Assembly (NCBI GenBank): GCA_937884915.1
Contig: CALAAN010000005.1
Location: forward strand, 1 to 5,053
Origin: an uncultured Oscillibacter sp.
Lineage (GTDB): Bacteria > Bacillota > Clostridia > Oscillospirales > Oscillospiraceae
DNA: 5,053 nucleotides
Direction of reading: 5' to 3'
Each line of letters starts with the position of its first letter. Within the stretch, counting starts at the first letter, position 1. Position numbers and translations under genes: made by a program. This document shows, one piece after another, positions 1-5,053 of the stretch. The notes under the pieces are model-generated. The model was not told the DNA's origin. It was given only the letters and a program-made list of their open reading frames with translations, and searched no databases.

Positions 1-963
1 ATCCCGTTCTATATGTTTGGTCAGGCGATGAACCCTGTCATCCGCGCCGACGGCGACCCTAAATTTGCCATGATCTCCACGCTTGCGGGCGCGCTGATCA
101 ACATCATTTTAGACCCCATCTTTATCTTTGCCTGCCGGTGGGGTATGATGGGCGCGGCGGTCGCCACGGTTCTGGGACAGATCGTCACGGCGGCGCTCGC
201 GGTGTGGTACCTCTGCCGCATGAAGACCGTCAAACCGGAAAAGGGAGATTTTCGCCTGCACGCAAGCCTGTGTGCGCGGATGCTGACGCTTGGCATCACG
301 AGCTTTCTCTCGCAGATCAGTCTCGTCGCGGCGATGGCGGCCATCAACAACATGCTGCGCAAGTACGGCGCGCTGGATGAGATCTTTTCGCAGGAGCAGT
401 ACGCGCAGATCCCGATGGCCGTCGTCGGCATCGTGATGAAGTTCTTCCAGATCGTCATTTCCATTGTCGTTGGCATGGCGGCGGGCTGCATCCCCGTCGT
501 GGGCTACAACATGGGCGCGGGGAAGAAGATGCGTGTGCGCGAGCTCTTTACAAAGCTCCTGCTCTGCGAGGCGATCGTCGGCGCCGTCGCGCTCGTTCTG
601 GCCGAGGGCTTTCCGCGTCAGCTCATCGCTATCTTCGGCGCTGCGAACGAGAGCAGCTACTATACGGACTTTGCGATCAAGGCGTTCCGCACCTATCTCT
701 GCATGATGGTGCTCGCCTGCGTCAATAAGGCCTGCTTCATCTTTTTGCAGGCCGTGGGCAAAGCATTCTCGTCCACGATGCTCTCGATGATCCGCGAGGT
801 CGTGTTCGGCGTGGGCTTTGCGCTGCTGCTGCCGCGCTTTTTCGGCCTTGACGGCGTGCTGTACTCCATGCCGGTGTCGGATGTGTTGACATTCGTCATC
901 GCGGCGGTTATGATTGTAAAAACGTATCGGGAACTCAATACGGAAGGAGCAACTGTATTATGA
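1..963 (+). CDS. MATE family efflux transporter (MepA-like), 5' partial
   Basis: This is the C-terminal part of a multidrug and toxic compound extrusion (MATE) transporter, an inner-membrane exporter that moves cationic drugs or metabolites out in exchange for H+ or Na+. The frame is open from base 1 and gives 320 residues before TGA; the family is usually about 450, so roughly 130 N-terminal residues lie off the left edge. The ATG at 13 is internal. Seen: the segment NPVIRADGDPKFAM (visible residues 11-24) followed by INIILDPIFIF, a hallmark of bacterial MATE N-lobes, and GYNMGAGK (168-175) in the second lobe, the matching family motif. About eight hydrophobic segments follow one another, near visible residues 22-46, 48-71, 98-120, 139-167, 182-202, 233-258, 263-283 and 287-310. 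The stop overlaps the next gene by 4 bp, so the two are probably co-translated. Family assignment is firm; the substrate cannot be told. Confidence 0.93.
   Translation: MPFYMFGQAMNPVIRADGDPKFAMISTLAGALINIILDPIFIFACRWGMMGAAVATVLGQIVTAALAVWYLCRMKTVKPEKGDFRLHASLCARMLTLGITSFLSQISLVAAMAAINNMLRKYGALDEIFSQEQYAQIPMAVVGIVMKFFQIVISIVVGMAAGCIPVVGYNMGAGKKMRVRELFTKLLLCEAIVGAVALVLAEGFPRQLIAIFGAANESSYYTDFAIKAFRTYLCMMVLACVNKACFIFLQAVGKAFSSTMLSMIREVVFGVGFALLLPRFFGLDGVLYSMPVSDVLTFVIAAVMIVKTYRELNTEGATVL
942..949 (+). promoter_or_regulatory. Ribosome binding site of the cytidylate kinase-like gene
   Basis: GGAAGGAG sits inside the last codons of the MATE gene, 10 nt before the ATG at 960. It supports that start and the coupled ATGA junction, where the ATG at 960-962 overlaps the TGA at 961-963. 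Confidence 0.75.
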
Positions 964-1547
964 ACAAGATTATCACCATCAGCCGTGAATTCGGCAGCGG
1001 CGGCCGCACGGTCGGCAAAAAGGTTGCCGAAAAGCTCGGCATTCCCTGCTACGACTCCGAACTCATCCAGAAGATCGCCGAGGAGAGCGGCTTTGCGGAA
1101 AATTACGTCAAGGAGGCGGGCGAGTACACGCCCGGCGGCTTCCTCGCCTCGGCGCTCTCGAACCGCGCGTTCGGCCCGACGAACGAGGACATCCTATGGG
1201 AAATTCAGTGCCGCGTCATCAGCGAGCTTGCCGAAAAGGGCCCTTGTGTCATCGTCGGCCGCTGCGCGGACTACATTTTGCAGGACAAGGCCAAGTGCCT
1301 CAAGGTCTTTATCCACGCGGATATGGCGTTCCGCGCCAAGCGCATCGTCGAGGTCTACGGCGAGCGCGAGCAGTCGCCCGAGCAGCGCCTGCGCGACAAG
1401 GACAAGCGCCGCGCGGCCTATCACCGCTTCTACACGAACATGAAGTGGGGCTACGCGCAGAATTACCACATCACGCTCGACAGCGGCGAGCTCGGCATCG
1501 ACAAGTGTGCCGACATCATCGCCGACCTCTATAAGAGCAAGGCGTAA
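960..1547 (+). CDS. Cytidylate kinase-like family protein
   Basis: A 195-residue soluble P-loop protein of the cytidylate kinase-like family (Pfam Cytidylate_kin2 type), common in Clostridia and distinct from housekeeping Cmk. Seen: N-terminal strand IITISREFGSGGRTVGKKVA (residues 4-23), with the phosphate-binding loop GSGGRTVG at 12-19. The usual Walker A lysine (GKS/T) is absent and an arginine (R16) occupies that site. Further on are YDSELIQKIAEESG (31-44), the core strand and turn VIVGRCADYIL (97-107), and a basic lid-like stretch RDKDKRRAAYHRFY (145-158). ITLDSGELGID near 171-181 is the usual late strand before the last helix. Family knowledge suggests nucleoside monophosphate phosphorylation, but the substrate of this branch is not established to my knowledge. 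The start is fixed by the ribosome binding site at 942-949 and the 4-bp overlap with the MATE gene, and the pair ends at a hairpin terminator. Assignment to the family is firm; activity is uncertain. Confidence 0.9.
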   Translation: MNKIITISREFGSGGRTVGKKVAEKLGIPCYDSELIQKIAEESGFAENYVKEAGEYTPGGFLASALSNRAFGPTNEDILWEIQCRVISELAEKGPCVIVGRCADYILQDKAKCLKVFIHADMAFRAKRIVEVYGEREQSPEQRLRDKDKRRAAYHRFYTNMKWGYAQNYHITLDSGELGIDKCADIIADLYKSKA

Positions 1548-1561
1548 ATGGTCAAAAAGAG

Positions 1562-1595
1562 AAGGAGAGAAGCTGTGGCTTCTCTCCTTTTTTTC
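1562..1595. terminator. Bidirectional intrinsic terminator between convergent genes
   Basis: The arms AAGGAGAGAAGC (1562-1573) and GCTTCTCTCCTT (1578-1589) are perfectly complementary over 12 bp around the loop TGTG. A T run follows on the plus strand (1588-1594). On the minus strand the hairpin is followed by the complement of the A run at 1554-1558. It starts 15 bp after the kinase stop and directly abuts the DUF4317 stop at 1596-1598, so one hairpin can end both transcripts. Confidence 0.9.
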
Positions 1596-2747
1596 TTATT
1601 CCTCTTTCGCAAGGCCGGGGATGTTCACGCCGATGCCGTTGACCTCCACGCCGTCGTCGGCGGGGATGAGGAGGTATTTGCGCCCGTCGATGACGCGCGC
1701 CTCGATCATGTAGCTGTTCTCCGGTGCAATGGAGATTTTAACTTCGGGGGTCGTGATCTCGAACTTCTTGCTTTCGATGATGTTGTTCGGGTTCAGCGCG
1801 GCGTTTTCGCCGTACTGCTCGTCGCACTCGCGCTGGAACGCCGCGATCTGCTCGTCGTTCACACCGCTGTTGGCAAGGATGCCGCCCACGTCGCCCGCCG
1901 TCATTTCGAACGGCTCGGGGTCTTTGCTCTCCTTGTGGTCCTCAATGCGCGCCCTGATCTGCTCGTGCACGGACTGGACAACATCGTAGCTGCAATCCTT
2001 GTCGAGTGCGTCGGCGAGTGCCGAGCCGAAGGCATTCTTCTGCTCTTCGGCGGACATCGGCGGATCGACGTGGAACAGCGCATCGATGACCTCCTGATGG
2101 ATCTCCGCGGCGTTTTTCGAGTAGAACAGCACATTGTAAATGTTCGCCGAGCGGTTGTCGAACGCGGGGTAGAGGAAGCCGAGCTCGGGAGAGACCGCAA
2201 TGTAGCCCGTGGAGCTCGAGTGGAATTCGCTCTGGTCGAGGTCATAGCGCAGCTCGAGCGTCGGGGCCTTGACGGGGCAGATGGAGCAGACGAAATACTT
2301 GAAGACCTCGCTCGAGGCGTCGGCCTGAAGCTCGTCGTCCCTGCTGCGGTGCGGCACGTCGTAGGCGTCGGCGGCAAGGAGAATGAGATAGTTCGTCTCG
2401 CCCATGTCGATACAGTCGATGATCTGGCGGCAGAGCGTTTCGCGCGAGGCGGGGTCCTTGAGCTCCGTCTGGCGCAGCGTCTGTAAGAGGCGGTGCTCGT
2501 CGCTGTCGGCGACCTGCTGCGTGGAGAATACCACGTCGATGAGGTTCTTGCCGAGCGTGCCGGAGAGGGACTTTTTTAAGAGACCTAAGTACATCTCCTG
2601 TTCCTCCTGCCGCATGAGGCCCATCGAGGTGTCGACCCACGCGATGATCTCGCGGTTGGAGTTCACGTAACAGCCGTACACGCGGCTGAAATTATTCTTA
2701 TCGAGCCGGAAGCGCCGGCGCAGTTCGTTGAGTTCTTTCTGATTCAT
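1596..2747 (-). CDS. DUF4317 domain-containing protein
   Basis: A 383-residue protein recognised as a DUF4317 family member, a conserved family of unknown function found mainly in Clostridia. Seen: the characteristic N-terminus MNQKELNELRRRF (1-13) followed by NNFSRVYGCYVNSNREI (18-33). A central region contains MGETNYLILLAADAYDVP (115-132), then EVFKYFVCSICPVK (147-160) with a C-x2-C pair at 154 and 157, and GYIAVSPELGFLYPAFDNRSANI (181-203). The C-terminal part ends in RVIDGRKYLLIPADDGVEVNGIGV (351-374). There is no signal peptide or membrane segment, and the protein is acidic and looks cytoplasmic. The length agrees with my recollection of the family. The start is supported by AGGA-type sites at 2753-2764. 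It stands alone between two divergent or convergent neighbours, so context says little about its job, and no function is claimed. Confidence 0.9.
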   Translation of the reverse strand: MNQKELNELRRRFRLDKNNFSRVYGCYVNSNREIIAWVDTSMGLMRQEEQEMYLGLLKKSLSGTLGKNLIDVVFSTQQVADSDEHRLLQTLRQTELKDPASRETLCRQIIDCIDMGETNYLILLAADAYDVPHRSRDDELQADASSEVFKYFVCSICPVKAPTLELRYDLDQSEFHSSSTGYIAVSPELGFLYPAFDNRSANIYNVLFYSKNAAEIHQEVIDALFHVDPPMSAEEQKNAFGSALADALDKDCSYDVVQSVHEQIRARIEDHKESKDPEPFEMTAGDVGGILANSGVNDEQIAAFQRECDEQYGENAALNPNNIIESKKFEITTPEVKISIAPENSYMIEARVIDGRKYLLIPADDGVEVNGIGVNIPGLAKEE

Positions 2748-2752
2748 GGCTC

Positions 2753-2764
2753 GTCCTTTCCTTT
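2753..2764 (-). promoter_or_regulatory. Ribosome binding site of the DUF4317 gene
   Basis: Read on the minus strand this is AAAGGAAAGGAC, two overlapping purine-rich AGGA-type sites. The nearer AGGA lies 6 nt before the ATG at 2747-2745, and the farther AAGGA lies 11 nt away. It supports the chosen start. Confidence 0.65.
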
Positions 2765-2837
2765 GTCAATGTCGCAAGGCCGATTTTACCACGCCCGCGC
2801 TTCTGCGGCAAGGGGGGGCGGCGCATCGCAGGACAGA

Positions 2838-2865
2838 AATGTACAAAATGCAGGAAAGCATGCAA
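2838..2865 (-). promoter_or_regulatory. Possible sigma-A promoter for the DUF4317 gene
   Basis: On the minus strand TTGCAT (2865-2860) and TACATT (2843-2838) are separated by 16 bp, about 90 bp before the DUF4317 start. Each hexamer matches its consensus at four of six positions, so this is only a plausible candidate. It overlaps two of the CAAAAT repeats. Confidence 0.3.
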
Positions 2866-3113
2866 AATCGCTGTACGTGGCAAAATGTTCGCGGTAAGCG
2901 GACAATATTGATGATATCCACCCGAATCATAGAGAAATTCAATGAAACTGTCCATATTTCGCGGCTTCTTAACGACGGATTTCTGCCTGCTTTTTTCCGA
3001 AACAGCTATGGAAACGGAATCGCGTCGGCGGTTTTACATTAAAAATGAAAGATATATTGCATTTTCGTCAGAGCCATGCGAAAATTCTACCATTTCCTTG
3101 GTGATTCTGCCTG

Positions 3114-3140
3114 TTGAAAAAAGAAAAAAGAAGATAGAAT
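3114..3140 (+). promoter_or_regulatory. Possible sigma-A promoter for the antiporter gene
   Basis: TTGAAA (3114-3119) and TAGAAT (3135-3140) are good individual matches to -35 and -10 boxes and lie 65-90 bp before the antiporter start, but the 15-bp spacer is short of the preferred 17. The spacer is almost entirely purine. It is the best candidate I see on this strand, not a firm call. Confidence 0.35.
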
Positions 3141-3190
3141 AGAGCCTCGCGAAATGAAACAGAAGAATTTGGATAGAGATCAGAGAGTTT

Positions 3191-3196
3191 GGGAGG
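3191..3196 (+). promoter_or_regulatory. Ribosome binding site that sets the antiporter start
   Basis: GGGAGG lies 8 nt before the ATG at 3205. The alternative in-frame ATG at 3154 has no comparable site and would add 17 charged, non-family-like residues (MKQKNLDRDQRVWEEIN) ahead of the first membrane helix, so 3205 is preferred. Confidence 0.85.
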
Positions 3197-3204
3197 AAAT
3201 CAAC

Positions 3205-4488
3205 ATGTCGTATCACTTTTTGCTGGATCTTGCGCTGATCCTGCTGAGCACCAAAATTCTGGGCCTTGTCGCGCAGAAGCTGCAAATGCCGCAGGTCGTG
3301 GGTGCGCTCATCGCGGGCCTGATCCTCAGCCCCGCGGGCCTTGGCCTTCTTTCGGAAACGGAATTCACCAAGCAGCTCAGCGAGCTCGGCGTCATCGTGC
3401 TGATGTTCTCCGCCGGCATGGGCACGGACGTCAACGAGCTCAAGCACAGCGGCAAGGCGGGCTTCATGGTCGCGGTCCTTGGCGTGGTCGTGCCGTTCCT
3501 GATGGGCACGGCGCTTGCCTGGGGCGCGGATGAGCTCGGCCTCATCGAGAGCACCGGCTTTATTGAGAATATCTTCATCGGCACCATCCTGACGGCCACG
3601 TCTGTGAGCATCACGGTCGAAACGCTCAAGGAGATGAAAAAGCTCGAAACCAAGGTCGGCAACACGATTCTGGCCGCCGCGCTCATCGACGATGTGCTCG
3701 GCCTGATCGCGCTGACGCTCGTTTGCAGCCTTGCAGGCGGCGACGAGAGCATCGGCATGGTGCTCCTCAAGATCGTGGGCTTCTTCGCCTTTGCCTTTGC
3801 CGTCGGCTTTGGTGCGAACCGCATTTTCTGCTGGATGCTCAAGCGTCAGCACGGCTGGGCCAGCCACCGCAACTCCGTGTTCGCCTTTGTCCTGTGCCTT
3901 GTGATGGCCTACTGCGCCGAGGAGTTCTTCGGCGTGGCCGATATCACGGGCGCTTACGCTGCGGGCCTCGCCGTCGCGTGCACGCCGAAGGGCACCTATA
4001 TTCAGACGAAGTACAACCCCCTTGGCTACCTGCTGCTCACGCCGGTCTTCTTTGCAAGCATCGGCATCAACGTGCAGATCACGGGCCTGACGGGCGGCAT
4101 GGTCGTCTTCTCCATTTTGCTGCTGCTCGTGTCGATCATCTCGAAGCTCCTCGGCTGCGGCCTTGGCGCCAAGGCATGCCACTTCACCACGCGCGAGAGC
4201 ATTCAGGTCGGCGCGGGCATGGCCTGCCGCGGCGAGGTCGCGCTGATCGTCGCCAACCGCGGCCTTTCGATGGGCGTGCTGTCGGCGGCGATGATGACGC
4301 CGGTCGTCATCACGGTCGTCTGCGGCACGATCCTGACGCCGATTTTGCTCAAGCTGTCCTTCCGCGGCCATCAGGAGTCCGAGCTGGTGCAGAACAACAT
4401 CGCCGATCGCATGGCCAAGCACCGTCAGCTCGATATCATCACGCAGCAGCTTTTGCAGCAGGATGAGCAGCTGATGAAAAAGAACTGA
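3205..4488 (+). CDS. Cation:proton antiporter (CPA2 / NapA-Kef type)
   Basis: A 427-residue inner-membrane monovalent cation/H+ antiporter of the CPA2 superfamily, expected to exchange Na+ and/or K+ for protons in pH and salt homeostasis. Seen: about 12 hydrophobic segments from residue 4 to about 385; the family-typical first helices LGLVAQKLQMPQVVGALIAGLILSP (19-43); LGVIVLMFSAGMGTD (61-75); TATSVSITVETL (130-141), the region of the unwound transport helix; the paired aspartates D162-D163 in AALIDDVLGLIAL; and MACRGEVALIVANRG (339-353) with the conserved RGE. The DD pair is what electrogenic NapA-like members carry at the ion site. After the last helix only a hydrophilic, Gln-rich tail of about 40 residues remains, so there is no TrkA-N/RCK regulatory domain as in KefB/KefC. 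The ORF could be extended to ATG 3154, but the ribosome binding site favours 3205. It appears monocistronic, closed by a strong terminator 18 bp after the stop. The transported ion is not determinable here. Confidence 0.93.
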   Translation: MSYHFLLDLALILLSTKILGLVAQKLQMPQVVGALIAGLILSPAGLGLLSETEFTKQLSELGVIVLMFSAGMGTDVNELKHSGKAGFMVAVLGVVVPFLMGTALAWGADELGLIESTGFIENIFIGTILTATSVSITVETLKEMKKLETKVGNTILAAALIDDVLGLIALTLVCSLAGGDESIGMVLLKIVGFFAFAFAVGFGANRIFCWMLKRQHGWASHRNSVFAFVLCLVMAYCAEEFFGVADITGAYAAGLAVACTPKGTYIQTKYNPLGYLLLTPVFFASIGINVQITGLTGGMVVFSILLLLVSIISKLLGCGLGAKACHFTTRESIQVGAGMACRGEVALIVANRGLSMGVLSAAMMTPVVITVVCGTILTPILLKLSFRGHQESELVQNNIADRMAKHRQLDIITQQLLQQDEQLMKKN

Positions 4489-4506
4489 GCACAGCACAAC
4501 GAAACG

Positions 4507-4542
4507 AAAAGAGCTTTCTCCGAGCGGAGAAAGCTCTTTTTT
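4507..4542. terminator. Strong bidirectional intrinsic terminator
   Basis: The arms at 4507-4522 (AAAAGAGCTTTCTCCG) and 4525-4540 are a perfect 16-bp inverted repeat about a 2-bp centre; sterically this means about 15 bp with a GAGC loop. TTTTTT runs from 4537 to 4542 on the plus strand, and the complementary A run at 4507-4510 gives a shorter T run on the minus strand. It ends the antiporter transcript and can also end the convergent aldolase-like gene, whose stop is at 4559-4561. Confidence 0.93.
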
Positions 4543-4558
4543 GATGATCGCTACGTTT

Positions 4559-5053
4559 TCAGGACGCCGCCTTTTCCCGCGCGGCGCACTCGCGCAGGAT
4601 GCGGCAGAGCGCGTTCACGTCCTCTTCCCGCGTCGCCCAGCTCGTGGCAAAGCGGATGATGCTGTGCGTTTCGTCGTACTGCTCCCAGACGGAGAAGTCC
4701 ACGCGCTCGGCGAGCGCTTTGCGCTGCGGCTCGCTCACGATGCAGAAGCTCTGGTTCGTCGGGGAGGAAAAACAGGGCAAATAGCCGTTTTCCGCCATTG
4801 CGCGCTGGATGATGTCGGCGTAGCGGATGGCGTCTGCGCCGATGCGCTCGTAGAGCCCGTCGGTGAACAGCGTGTCGAACTGGAGACCCAGCAGCCGCCC
4901 CTTGGCGAGCAGCGCGCCGTGCTGCTTGATGATGGTGAAAAAGTGCGGAATGAGTCCCGGCTGCGGAATGACGACCGCCTCGCCGAGCAGCGCGCCGCAT
5001 TTCGTGCCGCCGATGTAGAAGATATCGCACAGCGCGGCAAGGTCGCGCAGCGT
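4559..5053 (-). CDS. Low-specificity L-threonine aldolase-like PLP enzyme, 5' partial
   Basis: The C-terminal 164 residues of a fold-type I pyridoxal phosphate enzyme of the beta-eliminating lyase/threonine aldolase family, which cleaves L-threonine or L-allo-threonine to glycine and acetaldehyde in the cytoplasm. The N-terminal half lies off the right edge; the family is about 340 residues. Reading the minus strand from 5053, the frame opens with TLRDLAALCDIFYIGGTKCG. The FYIGGTK motif carries the Schiff-base lysine (codon at 5000-5002). It continues GALLGEAVVIPQPGLIPHFFTIIKQHGALLAKGRLLGLQF, the usual stretch after the lysine, and ends with a small C-terminal domain containing DETHSIIRFATSWAT near 4640-4685. 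The ATG at 4798 is internal, not the start. The family motif is usually GGTKNG; here C replaces N. A related class I/II aminotransferase-fold enzyme cannot be fully excluded without the N-terminal half. Confidence 0.88.
   Translation of the reverse strand, partial: TLRDLAALCDIFYIGGTKCGALLGEAVVIPQPGLIPHFFTIIKQHGALLAKGRLLGLQFDTLFTDGLYERIGADAIRYADIIQRAMAENGYLPCFSSPTNQSFCIVSEPQRKALAERVDFSVWEQYDETHSIIRFATSWATREEDVNALCRILRECAAREKAAS

Larger units (their letters stand above)
2748..3204. other. 457-bp divergent intergenic region
   Basis: This region lies between the divergent DUF4317 and antiporter genes and must carry the promoters of both. It is visibly more AT-rich than the flanking genes, especially after about 2830. 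I see three CAAAAT copies (2844-2849, 2863-2868, 2881-2886), an 8-bp palindrome CAATATTG (2903-2910), a weak stem TTCCG/CGGAA around 2996-3019, and a weak stem ACCA/TGGT around 3089-3102. None resembles a riboswitch class I know. The open frame at 2942-3142 (66 codons) has no convincing ribosome binding site or recognisable protein, so I do not call a gene here. Confidence 0.6.

Noticed and set aside
1548..2486. 312-codon open frame on the plus strand, opposite the DUF4317 gene
   Set aside because: Composition is that of an antisense shadow (Val-, Arg- and Glu-rich with no recognisable motif), it starts inside the terminator region, and the opposite strand encodes a clear DUF4317 protein.
2698..2955. 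85-codon open frame on the minus strand reaching into the DUF4317 gene
   Set aside because: It overlaps the start of DUF4317 out of frame, has no ribosome binding site of note and no recognisable motif.
2996..3019. Possible hairpin TTCCG...CGGAA as a terminator or riboswitch stem
   Set aside because: Only 5 bp with a 15-nt interior, no T run after it and no match to a known riboswitch consensus.
2942..3142. 66-codon open frame in the intergenic region (+)
   Set aside because: There is only a weak AGAG upstream, no recognisable protein family, and the frame ends in a purine run overlapping the candidate promoter. It cannot be excluded, but it is not supported.
3154..3204. Upstream in-frame ATG as the antiporter start
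   Set aside because: There is no ribosome binding site before 3154. The GGGAGG at 3191-3196 is correctly spaced for 3205, and the 17 extra residues are charged and unlike an antiporter N-terminus.
3034..4497. 487-codon open frame on the minus strand, opposite the antiporter
   Set aside because: His-, Arg-, Asp- and Ala-rich low-complexity translation typical of the antisense of a GC-rich membrane protein gene. The plus strand has clear family motifs and a good ribosome binding site.
4551..5030. 159-codon minus-strand frame over the aldolase-like gene
   Set aside because: Arg-, Ala- and His-rich shadow frame. The frame ending at 4559 carries the FYIGGTK active-site motif and continues open to the window edge.

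Overview
The window looks like a piece of chromosome from a GC-rich anaerobic member of the Clostridia, most likely a gut-type Oscillospiraceae/Ruminococcaceae or a relative. That rests on three things: strong AGGAGG-type ribosome binding sites, GC-rich third codon positions, and gene content (a DUF4317 protein, a cytidylate kinase-like small kinase and a MepA-type MATE exporter) that I associate with this class. The taxonomic call is inference. No rRNA, tRNA, CRISPR array, insertion sequence or phage gene is visible.

Layout. Positions 1-963 (+) hold the C-terminal two thirds of a MATE-family exporter cut by the left edge. Its stop overlaps the start of a cytidylate kinase-like gene (960-1547, +) in an ATGA junction, so the two form a translationally coupled pair. 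A hairpin terminator at about 1562-1595 serves this pair and the convergent DUF4317 gene (1596-2747, -). A 457-bp intergenic region (2748-3204), more AT-rich than its surroundings, separates the DUF4317 gene from a divergently transcribed cation:proton antiporter (3205-4488, +). A second, very strong bidirectional hairpin (4507-4542) lies between the antiporter and the 3' part of a threonine aldolase-like PLP enzyme (4559-5053, -), which runs off the right edge.

Function. Two of the five proteins are membrane transporters: a cation-coupled exporter and a monovalent cation/H+ antiporter. The other three are soluble: a small nucleotide-kinase-fold protein, a conserved protein of unknown function and an amino acid-cleaving PLP enzyme. 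Apart from the MATE-kinase overlap, nothing in the sequence ties the genes into one pathway. This reads as ordinary core-type chromosome with alternating transcription units and compact shared terminators.

The least explained parts are the 457-bp intergenic region, with three phased CAAAAT repeats near the DUF4317 side, the DUF4317 protein itself, and the kinase-like protein, whose P-loop lacks the usual lysine. I found no convincing evidence of a new multi-gene system.
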